DNA of 64,000 bases from Lingula anatina (Eukaryota > Brachiopoda > Lingulata > Lingulida > Lingulidae). Positions 11,617-25,000 of this stretch are shown here, in pieces. The notes beneath the pieces were generated by a model. It did not search any database. It was not told where the DNA came from and saw only the letters and a program-made list of their open reading frames with translations. The DNA lies in NCBI RefSeq assembly GCF_001039355.2, contig NW_019775489.1, positions 64,225 through 128,224 on the forward strand, given 5' to 3'. Position 1 is the first letter of the stretch; every line of letters starts with the position of its first letter. The position numbers were made by a program, and so were the translations under genes.

Positions 11617-14600
11617 CTATTCATTGAGGAGTCCAATTCCCAGAGTAAACTGTTTCCATCCTGTACTTTTGCCTGCTTGAGAACCTTGGGGTATGATTTC
11701 CTCTTTCAGCACACCGCCCTTGGATTTCCTCACATGTGGAGACGGCTCTATGAGAGGCTGAACCCTGCCACTGGTGTAACGGAGGCTCTTCCTGTTCTGG
11801 AGGGCATCTTTTACATTGTCATAGATCTGAAGTTTAAAAGTATGAAATACTAAAACACATTTTTTCTATACGTAATGTATAGTATATTACATACAATATG
11901 GATGTTATGGATTCACTGAATCTATGTAACCATATCAAATTTTATTTCTAAGCTTTTAGGATTATGACTGCATCACACAAAATAAAACAAAGTACTGAAA
12001 TCTTAGTTAAGTATTGTTTCTAAATGATTTCATAATTAATTTTCTCTTCATAAGTTTATAACCAGAACCAAGACAAAACATCACGAGTTTAGAATGGTTG
12101 AGCATGTACTTTATTATCACACACCTGCTTCTTTTCCTGGGCTACAATCAAATTAAATTCCTTCTCTTGCATACATTCTTTCCAATCTGGGAAGACCTTT
12201 TCTCTCTTCTTCTTCCGTCTCCTTCCTTTCTTTGAGATTTCCAAAGCCCCTTTCTTCTCATCTGTGCCATCATCTTCCTCTTCTCCATCTTCTTCACCAA
12301 GTGAAGGTTGCCTGTGGAATAAAAAAAGATTATTAAGGCTTCGCATCTACAACTGACACTTATAATGCATCTTTATTCGAAGACTCAACATAAATAATGT
12401 GTCTATACAGTAAGTCTATACAGTACATTAAGATATATCCATCTAAGAATCTTAATCTGAAATTAACTGTGTTCATTTGTTCAGGGAAACAAGCACTACA
12501 GGTATTATTGAGCCTGTGTCCTAATTAAAAAAAATTCAAATAAGTAAACATTTTGCAATTACACATTAAAATTGTTGTCTTTTGTATCATTAGAGGCATC
12601 ACACATGAACCAAACATTCCTTCTTTCCTGGAGTTACTTGTTGACTGGGCACTACAGGGAAGAGAATTCTAATCCAATTAATCTGAGACTCACATCCAGA
12701 GTTTTACCCACCTTGCAACAGGTAACTGCCCGGAAGACTGTATGGGCTTAAGCTTGATGGGAGATGCAGTGGACGACAGGTTCTGCAAAGCCATCTTTGT
12801 CACCTCAGCAGTCTTGCTCTGCATTATGTCTGTGATTGATTTACCAGGGAAGAGTCTTGGGATCAAGGAAAGAATTTCCTCATTGCTTGGGTCCAAGTGC
12901 AGTGCCATCACTATGTCATGGCGAGCACCATTGTGGTTCTGAAAAGGCAAGAAAGAAGTCACTGTTGCTATCTGTGCTGCTACTAAAAGGCATTTCATTA
13001 CCATCTACATGCACATAAAAGCTTTGTTACAAAGTTTGGTAAACAGAAACCATGAAGAGCATGCTTTGTTTTGAGGAGAACATTATTAGAATAACCTAAT
13101 AAATAATCATGATGCACTTTAAATTCTTTTTTTTTTAAACCTAACAATAAATAACCTAAACATATGTTTTAAGCAATTTGGCCTCAAACAATGCTTTTAT
13201 GCACACATTAAGTCAAATTTTCAAATTTTTATTTAATTATTATCTTAATTTAAGAATAATTCATAATCCTTAGAAAGATCTTTTTGCAAAGTGCTTAAAA
13301 TAAAGCACTATAAGCAGTTCTGGCTCACCTCCAGCATGTACCTGGCCCGTGTTCTGGAGATGTAATACTGCCCTATCCTAGGATTGTGCTGAATAGCCAG
13401 AGTGAACCGAGCCTCTGCATCCTGAAATATAAAACAAGTACTACTTCATTTAACTAAAGAATGGGTATTGTACTCTCACAACCAAATGCATCTAATATCA
13501 TATAATATGTTAATTTGGAATGAGTCCAATTTTAAAAATAAAGCATGCTTATATATAAATTACACACACACTGGCATAATGGCATATTATATTATATATT
13601 ATAATATCCTAAGAATATTACAAATATATTATAATTTACTAAGAATAATGGAGTTCATTTTAGGAATAATATACTGCAAGATACAAACAAAGGATTTCGA
13701 CCTATACTCATAATGATGTCTTTATCTTATTTAATCAGAAGAGGGCAGCACTGATAAGCTTCCCATTACCTTATATTTCTTATCTGTGTAGTCAGCCACA
13801 CCGTACTCATTATGTATGATGGATATCCTGGTCTTGACATTCTGGTTCATGGGGTCCAGCTCCAGAGCCTGGTGGTAGTCAGCCAGGGCAAAGTTAATCT
13901 CACCAAGACGGAAGAAACAATCTGCAGAGAACATAATATTTTCACATCAAAAGTTTCACTTAATAAATTTTAACCACTTTTGACTATTATTACCCTTTTC
14001 ATATTTATCCATTATAGTTCTGATATCACATATATCAATTGACAGGTGGGGTTTATTCATTTGTTTTTGAATAATGCTCATGCCAGATTGTGGACAAAAA
14101 TATATACATCATATCATATCCAACAAAAACCTTAATAAAATGATTTTTTTCTACATACAGTTGTTAATTTAAAAATTTGTACTCTATATCAATTTAAAGT
14201 TAAATAAGTTAAACTATGTGCCAGATTTAAACTACGAGTTCTCTATATTAGAAAGAAAAATAAATGTTCATCAGGTCAAACTCAGCCTCCAGTGCCACAA
14301 CCCACCTCCTCTGTTGATATATAATCCCTTCTGATCCTTCTCTCCCTTTATTGCCTTGTTCAACAATATTATGGCCTCCTCATAAAAACATTTCTTGAAG
14401 CACTCCACAGCAAAGTCATTGTATGTGAGGAGCAGCTGTCTCTGGGCATCTCTGTACACTGGACTGTCCTCGTTGTGGTCAGTTTTGTCCATGGCCAGCA
14501 GATAGTCATCTATTGCTGAGTTGAAGTCACCAAGGCGGCGATGAGCAGCACCCCTTTACAAAAACAATGGTAAATGTTATGGCATCTTTACATTTAACTG

Positions 14601-17600
14601 ACAAAATCTAAAATTGATAATTTTTTCTTTTCTTTTTTTTTAAGAATGATAAAAAGTCATTGCTTAAAGCAAAGAAAGGATACTTAAAACATAGTCACTA
14701 GTGAAATGTTCTAAAATCCAAGTTTGAATATTAATTGATGGCTGATCAACTAAAGTGAACAGTAAAATCTAAAATTCAATTATGACTAAAATCTCTTTCT
14801 AGTAAATGCATCTTCTACCAAAGGGAACTAATGAACCTACTAGTATTTTTTTTCTTAAAAAAGGTTAAATCATCAATTAATAGGAATTCAATCAACAGTA
14901 GACAGTAAGGCAATTAATTCTCTGTTAAACAAAATTATACCCCATGCAGTTTGCAACATTAGCACTGGCCACACACCAAATGACAGTTAAACTGAAGCCA
15001 GGCCAGCATAAGTTTGTAAATGAGTTGAACTTCAGTTACTGACCACATTTTCTTCTTTGGACTCCTAGAACCCAGTGGTTTGAAGGGCCAGTTAGCTACA
15101 AAGTTTTTTTTTTTTTGCACAGACTGCACAGATCCAGATGAGCAAACCCTACCTTAAAACATGGTATTCTGCAATGGATGGGTTCGTCTCTATTGCCAGA
15201 GATATTTTCTGGAGAGCATCCCTGAGTTTTCCATTGATGGTAAGCTGTACAGCATGGTGCTTACAGTCCTCAGCCTTGTCTTCAAGCTTTTTCTTCAACT
15301 TGAGAGCCTCAGGGTGGTCTGGGGACAGTGCCAGGGCATCCTTGATGTCATAGTAGCATAATGTGTACTGGAAAAAAGAATTAAATGTTCAATATCTCTA
15401 GTAATAATCAACATACATTTCTAGATGCCACACAGTACTCAGTACTGTACTAGGAAAGTGCCATATCCAAATACTATAAGGATTCTTTTTCCTTCTTAAC
15501 GTGCAATTGATTATTCCCCTGGTTAATTTTGTGACTATTGACTTACATTTCTGAACATGTCATGCAGCCTGGCTCTCATGACATAGTAATCAGGGTTGTC
15601 ATTCTCCATCTCCAGCCTCTTGTTCACCAGGGCCAAGCATTCTCCATGCCTGTTCAGGGCTGCCAGGCAAGCTATGCTGAAATGGTGCAAACAAGTATAT
15701 TACACATGAAGCAAATCTATTATGTCACCTCTACCTGTGGATTGTCCTTAGATAACAGGTTTAAAAAATTCTGAATAATCTAGCCCTTTGCAACTCAGCC
15801 AATTTCAAAACAGATCTTTTATTGCATGAAGTTTGCATTCAGATAAACAGACATGCTGAAACTGTTGGTTCTTCAAGCCATGACTGATATAACTTTCAAG
15901 GACTTGTAGAAACTTGCATTCAATTAGTCCAATTAGACCAGTTACAATTTCAAAATCCACCATTTGTCAGTTCAGCAAAGTGGCCTTAGGTCCAGCAAAT
16001 TTTTCATAAAAGTAGATCCAAATATCCAGTCATTTTTATAAATTCTGATGAAACTGACATTGGGGTTTGGCCTATTTGCTAAAACTAACTTACCTCCTTG
16101 TATGATAGCCTTCAATGTTGGGCTGCATTTCTGCTGCCCTTGAGAATGCCTCTAAAGCTTCTGGATATAACCTCTGATCAAACAAACACTGTCCTTGCAT
16201 GTAATAGATAAAAGCCAATCTGGTGTAATATTGAGCACAGTCAGGATCCAGTACACAGGCTTTTTTATAATTGAGTATTGATGATTGAAAGTCTGTGGAT
16301 TGTAAGAAAGTCTCTGCCCGCAGGACATAGTAGTCCACAACCCAAGGCTTGAGTATTATGCATTTGTTGAGGCACAGGATTGCCCTGTCGTAATCATCTT
16401 GGCTTAGTGAGTCCAGTGCATTTTGGAAACTAGAATAAGAAAGTAGCACATTAAGTCATCATTGGTGCACTTTAATTTATGAATGGGAAAAGTATTGAGA
16501 CAGAGATGCCTTAAAAATAAATTGTTTACAACTAGAAAAGCACCCAGAGAGCGCAGACCTATGCCAAGACAAATAATTAACTTTTAATCCACCATAATTT
16601 AATACATGGATCATCACCAAATCTTATCACTTTTAAGTTAGCCCATTTCTGACCCATCTTGAAAATTTATCAAAATCCATCCATAACTTTTTGGAGATAG
16701 ACAGATAAACAGAAGTGAAAACATAACGACCTTGGTGGAGGTAAAATTAAAGTAAAACCATATGTAAAGACAATCTTTTGACAAAGCGTACAAGTTTTTG
16801 TGCTTGTTCTTACAATTTAGCAACACATAGGTTACATGTGTTCACTTTGAATTACTTCACTGATATGTGTGTTGCCACTTCAAAATATTCACATTTTGAA
16901 CAGAAACCTTAACACCTTGGGCTATTTGATTTTTTTCTGTCCCTTATAGTCACTTGAAATGCCTTTGATGAATAATAATTATGATAATTGTTTCAACTAG
17001 TTGCCCTTACTGTTCAGCTGCCTTGGTGTCAATGACCTCCCTCATGGTGAGAGTGGGTTTGTTGGGCTCCCAGGCCTGGGGTTCAAAGGCCTTCCCTTTG
17101 CTCTTCTTTCTTTCTTTTGCTGCCGCCAATGTTTCCTCACTAACTGCAGTGGCAAATACCCCACCTTCAGCCTGAAATTTGTTGTGATAAGTCAGTGTTG
17201 CTACTATCATCATTTTTTATGATTATGGCAATTTAAACAGACTAAAATATTTAGCAATCACATCTGGCCTATATAAATCTAAATTGTAAAAAAATTAGTC
17301 ATAATTATAATAAAAATACACACATAGGCATATTCTTCAAAAACCTGATTATCCATTTATTTCCCCCCCCCCCCCCAGATATGCATATACATTTTTTAAC
17401 ACATTGACCAATAAAACATTGCATTTTGATAGCTATGATGCTGGCTGCCCTTCACGTTCTCACTACATGATGACGAGAAACCAACAGATTTCATGTCATC
17501 AATGGCAGTCTCCCCACCTGCTCACTTCCTCCCTCAGCACCAGAATATTGCACCATGCTCTGTTTCTCCTCTCCCTCATCAGTAACATCTGTCAATTGAT

Positions 17601-17892
17601 CCTCCTCATCCTCATCTTCATCCTCCTCACCACTTGTCTCCTCAGTCTCATCAATCAAAGTGCTAGATTTAGTGACACCTTCTTTATCAAACAGTACATC
17701 TAAATCTGGATAAAACTGATGGACATTGATGATTTCACTAGATTGTTTAAGGAGTTGTTTTGCTTTAGCAACTTCCTCGGGGTCAGCTGGTATGTCTGCC
17801 TCAACTGGGTGGTCTTCCTCATCCTGGAGTCCATTTTCCTTTGTTGAATCATTATCTCCGTTTGAGGGATTTGGATCCTCAGTGGATGACAT
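11617..17892 (-). CDS. TTC16: Tetratricopeptide repeat protein 16
   Basis: Eleven exons: 17892-17518, 17171-17011, 16429-16094, 15676-15547, 15367-15153, 14553-14306, 13921-13770, 13421-13329, 12938-12712, 12311-12125 and 11826-11617, giving 777 residues and a TAG stop. Phase is consistent at every junction. After an acidic N-terminal region (about 1-180) come serial TPR helices. Diagnostic TTC16 stretches include AQRQLLLTYNDFAV and KGLYINRG (exon 6), DCFFRLGEINFALADYHQAL (exon 7) and LIPRLFPGKSI (exon 9). The tail has a very basic patch (GRRRKKKREK, exon 10). The start is the ATG of MSSTEDP; the frame extends nine codons further but only to a GTG. Known biology is thin: TTC16 is a conserved TPR scaffold, mostly reported from ciliated tissue and testis. 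It is divergent from the gene at 19025, suggesting a shared promoter. Identification is firm and molecular function is unknown. Confidence 0.93.
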
Positions 17893-19024
17893 GCTGGATA
17901 GCAGAGTCTGAGTGAGCACTGCCCCTGGTTATTCTTAACTTTCTATTTCTCTGATATTTGGCAACGCTGAAAGGAAAATATCATAGGTCTTAGCCATAAT
18001 CAGGCTCATATGTGTAGATTTAAAAAAAAATAAATAATTTTTTTAAAAAATCAAACATATATGAGCAGCTGTTTCCATTTTCCAATTTCTACAGGACAGT
18101 CTGTTTAACTAACAGTAAAATTGACATGATGTTCTTCTTTAATGCTGAAGGTATTGCACATTACTTGCTTGATGCACTGGTAGACTAGACAGTAGATATC
18201 AATAACAAAGCTCCCTGAAAAAACATCTCAAATAAAAAAGGCCCTATGAATATTTCATCGAATTATACCAATTTAATATCTGATCAGTGCAGAGTATAAG
18301 GATTCTGCATCACTCATACACTTTAAGTTATGACATCAAAACAGAGATAACAGATTAGACAATGACCTACTCAGACTCAGACTCGGGTTCAGACTTCAGT
18401 GACAGTGGTCGAATTTTGAAAAAAATATCAACCGTTTAAAGATGCCTAGTAAATCCGGGCGTTGCACTTGGCTTACCTTTACATGGTTTCAGCAATTTAA
18501 ATCTGATAGACCTAGGGATTAACTTCCACGGCATACATCAGAGCCAAAGAATACCGTCACACGAATTAATTAAGGAAATCGTGTACCTGACATGCGATCG
18601 AACAGGTTGTTTTGGATTACATTGCCATGGAAGCTTCCCCTGTTACGCATGTGCAGCATTGACTAATGTGCTGTTGTGATCTTCGATTCCATTGGCTCAA
18701 ATGATTCTCGAAGACTCGCACTTTTACAATAATATAAATATTCTGTAGTTAGCATACGGCATGAATATTTATCCCTCTTTTTAGTTAGCCAAAATAAAGG
18801 TATCTAGCACGATTGCACTCGCAAAATCTTTCGACGGTATCACCTAATTAGGTTTAAGTTTCATGTAATAATAAACCAATCAGACAACATTTCTCATACC
18901 AAACCCCGTTTCCTATGTAAACTGTCATGGCGGACGTGTAGTGGATTTTGGCTCGTACTTTGAAATTATATTTATATTCTAACCCATAAAATCATTATGT
19001 AAGTGCCTTGAATTAACAAAAACC
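17893..19024. promoter_or_regulatory. Bidirectional promoter region between TTC16 and the divergent gene
   Basis: About 1.1 kb separates the two start codons. Visible elements are an RFX X-box-like site ATTGCCATGGAAGC (18621-18634), an inverted CCAAT (ATTGG near 18693), a CCAAT at 18876-18880 and a YY1-like ATGGCGG at 18927-18933 close to the plus-strand start. These are motif matches only. Transcription start sites are not visible. Confidence 0.5.
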
Positions 19025-22000
19025 ATGGAAGACAACAATGAAGAAGTTCCAGATGACCAGGCTCTTGCTTCTAAGGTAGAGTTGCTCACATAATACTGTA
19101 GTTATTCATTTCCAAGTCCCATGGTGACAGGTTACAGGCAGATCAACTTGTCTAAATTGTTTGCATAAGTAATTATTCAGCATTCAATAAGGTTTAACTT
19201 CAAGCAACGAATTGCAGCCAGTTTTCTTATGCGAGCAGTCGAATCTTTAATGGTTATGTAAAAAATGAACCAAGTGAATGCCCCGGTTGGTCTTGAATCT
19301 TCATTAAATTAATTAGAGTTTAATGATGATAATATTGAGAGAGAGAGAGAGAGGAGGGAGGGAGAGAGAGAGAGAGAGATGTTTATAATAGTACATTAAC
19401 ACCTTGAATAAGGTAATAATGGACCATTGTATCTCCAGAGTTGGCTCAGACCCGCTAGTGCTTCCCTACATCAACTAGACCAGGTCAAAGCAGCTGTGTA
19501 CAACTTTGGACTTGGAGACCACAGAGACATTAAAGCAACTTCCAGCTCTCTTAAGAAACGCTCCAACAGCCATTCTGACCTGGAAATAGCAAAAACAGAT
19601 GACACATTATCTGGGTTGCTCTCTCAGAAAACTGCATGGTGAGACATTCTAGTACAAGTTGTGGGAATAATGCAAACAAAAATATTTGTTCTTTTACACA
19701 TGAAATAAATTAACATTTCAATAGGTGAAACATATTTGTAGGTCTGCCTTTGGTAGTTATAAAATTAATGAAACTTGCTTACCCCCCACCCCCTTCTAAA
19801 AATAAATAAAGGAGTAACATGATTAGAATTTTTATTTTAAATTTGTGAAAACATGTTCTGGAAATTTCCAACATGATCACTGAAATGCATGTCTTTTCAG
19901 GGGCAGCAACTCTTCCATTCCAGAGCTTATGAAGCAGTTCAGTCAGAGGCAAAGGCCAGACAGTGGGCAAAAACACAGACCTTCCAGTGGCAAGAAAAAC
20001 AAACTTCACGGCAACACCAGAGACCCTTCTATTCCACCAGCTCACCCCGGGGAGCCCAGTAGGGTACCCATTGGAGGTAGTACCTTAGCAGTTCCTGAAT
20101 TTATTCATTCATTAATTCATAACTTCAGAAAACTTTTATTTGTTGCTCTTGTTTTATTCTTTTCTTTCTTTCTTTTTTATAGACATTGCTTTTATCTATC
20201 TGTTGACTGAGCTTAGTTTAAATTAAAAGATACTTGATGAAAATTACTCGAAAACGTATTACAATTATGGTGTTCAATTGTCGGATAACTACATTGTTAA
20301 AGAACAAGTAAGGTGAGATATTAACAGGGTTTGCTAAATGTTAAAGATAAGAGGTTTATGTCTTTGTTTATAGTAAAGGGTGCCAAGTTTGACCCAGAGG
20401 AGAGGCTTCCAAAGGGATACTCCCCATGTGTGGATGATGATTTTTCCAGAAAACATGTGGAACGGTCCCTTCAAGAATTCATGAATAGCCAAGTGGACAT
20501 TACAAGTAGGTTTGAAATGACAAAAAATAAAGCATAAAATGATGTAGAATACATACATACACACAGTAGAGAAGTTTATGTCAGTTCTAGTGGAGCACCC
20601 ACGTAAACAACTTATATTTAGGGACCATTTCCAGACCCTATTGTACTAACTGTGGATCAATCTATCTCCCAGGGGATTCTAGCTAAATTTCAATCAACTT
20701 AAGCGGCTTATATGTCTGTCACATCTACTTAAGTTGCTAGGGGGTAATTAATTATCATTTAACAGCTTCAGTAGGGGTGGCAGACATCTAAGCCACTTCA
20801 GCTGAAAGCAATTTAGCGAGATACCCCTCGGAGGTGGATCAATCCTGCTAGATCAATTTAGGTATGGGAATCCAGTCTTATATATTTGGAAAACACATGT
20901 AGCACTGTATTAGAGTACTCAAGGTTGATTCCACCGATAAAAGCTCAGCTTTGTTGTCTATATTGTGAACAAATATTAGTTTCTTTTGTTTTCAGGTTTA
21001 ATTCTGTTGAAAATAATTTCATTAGCTAGTGCGTTCATAATATCCTTGCAACTGAGCAAGTTTTTTTTCCATCACGTCTGTATAAATATGTCAGCTCCTT
21101 ATCACAAGTTTTTTCAATCACGGCAGGAAAGTTTAGACACAAGATGTGTGTAAGCCCTGTGTTTAGCTTTAGTTTTTCATCAAAGTCAATTAAGAACACA
21201 CTGTACTGTAAGAACTGAAATAATGCATAAATATAGGGCACAGCAGTATTCCTATTGATTTCTTCTTTTGGCTCACCATCAAAGAAAACCTTAGTGACAT
21301 ATATTGATTTTGAGAACCATTTTCTCAAAGATGTAATGGATTGTTTGATTGATTCAAATGCTTTCCAGTTATAACAGTCATTTTGATCTTTTTGTGAATG
21401 AGAAAATTATTACAATCTCTCATGTATGTTATAACAGTTAACCACAAAAGAAAAGCATGCCATTTTTATTTATTTACAAGTATTAAAGAAATGCAGAAAT
21501 TAACTGCACTCTAACAGATAGATCCAGAATATGAAGGGGGAGGAGGGGGGCATTACCTCACCACCCATCCCACCTTCCCCACTAGCATTTCTGGAGAAAT
21601 AGTGCAAGTTAGGATATTTGGACATATTTTCTGTATGTGTGAGATTATTTACAGGGGCGGATTCAGAGATATTTTCTGACAGTCTTCCAAATTATCTTTA
21701 TTGATCCATCCTACATTTTTGACCGTCTTCCGACAGAAAACATTAGATACCTGTCAATGTAAACTTGAAAATCTGACCGTCTTCTGGAAGACCCAGAAGA
21801 CGGCCTAAATCCACCCCTGATTTATTCCACTCACTTTGGTAAGTGGTATCTTGAATCTGCCCCTCTATCCCCTGTGGATATGAAGATAGAATATTGGCTA
21901 TGATATGGCTTATTTCCAGATTTACATATCTAACGTATCATACACATTTTGCTGTAATTTTTATTGCCATCCTTGATTACTGTAGATGTACACCTCTTGG

Positions 22001-25000
22001 TTTAAAAGACCTGAATGATGATTTACATTGGACCAAGCCGAGAGTAATTTCACATAATAGGATTGATTTCTGTTATACACTGCACAGCCACCGCACTCTT
22101 ATTGACGGGACTTAAGTTGTGTATTATGCTATGAAGTGAAGTGTGATTCATAGACTAAATTATATTGTGTGACTGTGTACACCCTATTGTTGTGCAGTCA
22201 AGTATTACATCCAGAACAGGGGGTATACTGCTCAAACATGGCAAAATGTTGAGATTATCTTGTTACTTTTTGTGTGGTGAGAATTTGCAGTAGTAACCCG
22301 ATGCATGTGCTATACTCACTTCTTTTAAGCCTTTATTTGCACATAGGAGCTTAAACTGGCTTGTGTTTGTTTAGACAGGCCTACAGTATATATAGAAATT
22401 GATAAACTTTAAACAAAGCTTGAGTGAATAACTTGCCTTTGGTTCCAATTGATTTTTTATATTGAATTTCAATCACGGGCGTGACTTGAGTCACAAATGC
22501 AGGTAACTTCACATGACTATATTGATTGTCTCATCTTAAATTGACTGAAATGATACAGGTATTGAAACACTTCTCCCTGGTCCCATTTTTAAAGATTTTG
22601 TCTGGGAAATGACACATAAAGTTCAGGGAGGTGTATCATATGGTATAATATGGGAGAGTTGCCAGTGCTGTGGTTGCTAGGCTTGTGAAGTGCTGGAATA
22701 AGGAGTAACATTCATAGTTACTTGATACCCCAAGAACAAACTGTAAATACACTATATATGTAAAGTATGGGGATGTAAGTTTAAAGATCTGTGTATGGAA
22801 TACATGCATACAGACTGGTAGCATATCACATGTGAAGGCTGCTTAAATACACTGCGACAATTTCAAATATTGGAAATTAAGCAAAAAGAGTTAACCATTA
22901 GGAGAGGGCTATTAGAGGAATCTGCTGAACCTGCTTCACTTCATGTAGAATTCAGAAGAGAAGACCATATGTGAACCATTATCAAAGTGAAATGTTCTTC
23001 ATTGCAAATGAATGTTTCCAGCTTGATGATGTTAATGTGAAAAAGATGGATTTGTCTAATTTTCCAAATATTTGACATAGTTATTAGCTACAGTTAACAC
23101 TAAGTACTGGTGCATTATGTCAACCATATGATTTCCTGTGGAGCTAGCCTAGCTATTTAGAACAGCTGAGGGTGACATAATGGCATCCATGCTGCAGATT
23201 CAAGTTTACAGTCTACAGGACCTAAAATCTGCCCCACTGTGGAAGACAGGTTTGTGTATATGATGTGATGTTATGAAAACTTTAATCAGAGATAATTTAA
23301 CATGCATTGGTTGATACATCTGGGTTGTATACTTGTACCTGTAACTGAATATTTGTATACTATTTTTATTGGTGAAATGTCTTGGCTTGGTTATAAGTGA
23401 AGATGGTAAATTTAAAGACAAGTTTCAGTTAAGAAAAAAAGAAATAAAAAAATGTAACTCTGATCTAATGATAAATGTTGATAAGAACAGTTGGTTAGTT
23501 GGGTTGAGAGCACCAAATGAGTTGATTTTCATGTCTATGAAATACATTTTTGTGAAACAAAGCAAAAAAGAAAAAAACCTTAAGATTAAAATAAAAAACA
23601 AGATGTTTTTGTAACTATGCAGTTGATTGCCAAAAAAAAAAAAAAAACTGCAGTGACGTCACATATCAGTATGAAGGTACAAATGTTTGGTATCAACTCT
23701 TTACTTTAGAAAGTTAATACTGCATTAAGGAACACTAAACCACTTACAAATTACACAAAGGATGTCAGCTTCAACATTTATCAGTTTTACCTAGCATGAG
23801 AAAAAATCAATTGTGATACCTGATTATTTCAGTCATTATGATTTCAGTTCTGAGTGAACTGTGACAGGCAGGGATATGAGCCACAGGCTCTGTTTTTCAT
23901 AATATAGGAAATTTAGTCAGAAGTTTGACTTTTCTTGAAAAAGGAAATCGATTTTATTTTATTTTGACAATCATAATGAATCAGTAGTTGTCCTCTTTTT
24001 CCAACAGCTTGAATGAAGGCAAGAAAGAGGACAAATTAATTATTTATTCATTACTGGACTGGCAATTGTTGAAAGTAAAATACACTGCAAGCAACATCAA
24101 AATCTCAACGAAGTGGATGTGGAAAGGAGCAGAGATGATCCATAGCTGTTATTGTGATTTTAGTCCACCATGCCTAGCATGAAAAAGATCATGCTTTATT
24201 TGCTGTTATTGTGATTTCACTCCTTCAGTCCCATGGTGAAAAAATGAAAGAACTTGGACTGTATTTTTCTGTTATTGATATTTCAGTCCACCAGTCCTAT
24301 GGAAAGCAGGGCCAGTCTTTACCCCCAGTACCCAGGACATCTCCAGACTTGATACAGATGACATCCACAGACACTGGCAGTGAGATGTGAGTAGATTATT
24401 TGTGGGGGTGCTTTACACTTATATATGTCAGCATATACTGATGCTGTCTATATGGAATGGTCGGGTTGATTTTGTGGACAATGTACTAGTATATTTAATG
24501 TAATACTGGAGATTTGTTCTCTTACCTAAATATAGAAAGAGAGAAGTTCCTGTGATCTGATGAGGTGATTGGATATATGTAAAGGAGATAGAGACTCGTG
24601 TATTTCACCCTTGATGGTAGAAAATTGGAAATTTGAATTAAAAAAGAATAGGTTTACATATCCTAATTATGTCAGTGTTTTTAAAAAGTTGTACCATGGT
24701 GATAAGGGAAAATTGTTGAAAAAGCTTTTTTGCTACATAAATTTAACCCCCATCACAGGCCATTAAAATATTCTTTAAAGTGACTTTTTGATGTTAGTGG
24801 AATTGCAAAGTGAGGAACAATTAAATGTTTAAAGAACATGATTTCACAGGGCACAAGAGGAAATCCCACCACTGCCACCAGAACCACAAAGAATCTCTCT
24901 GGATCTTCCTAGTGCACAGTTTGATGACAGAGACCCAGAGGATGAGATTGACACTGACAGGTAGGGCAATTTTATGCTGTCATTTTATTGCCTTTTCTTT

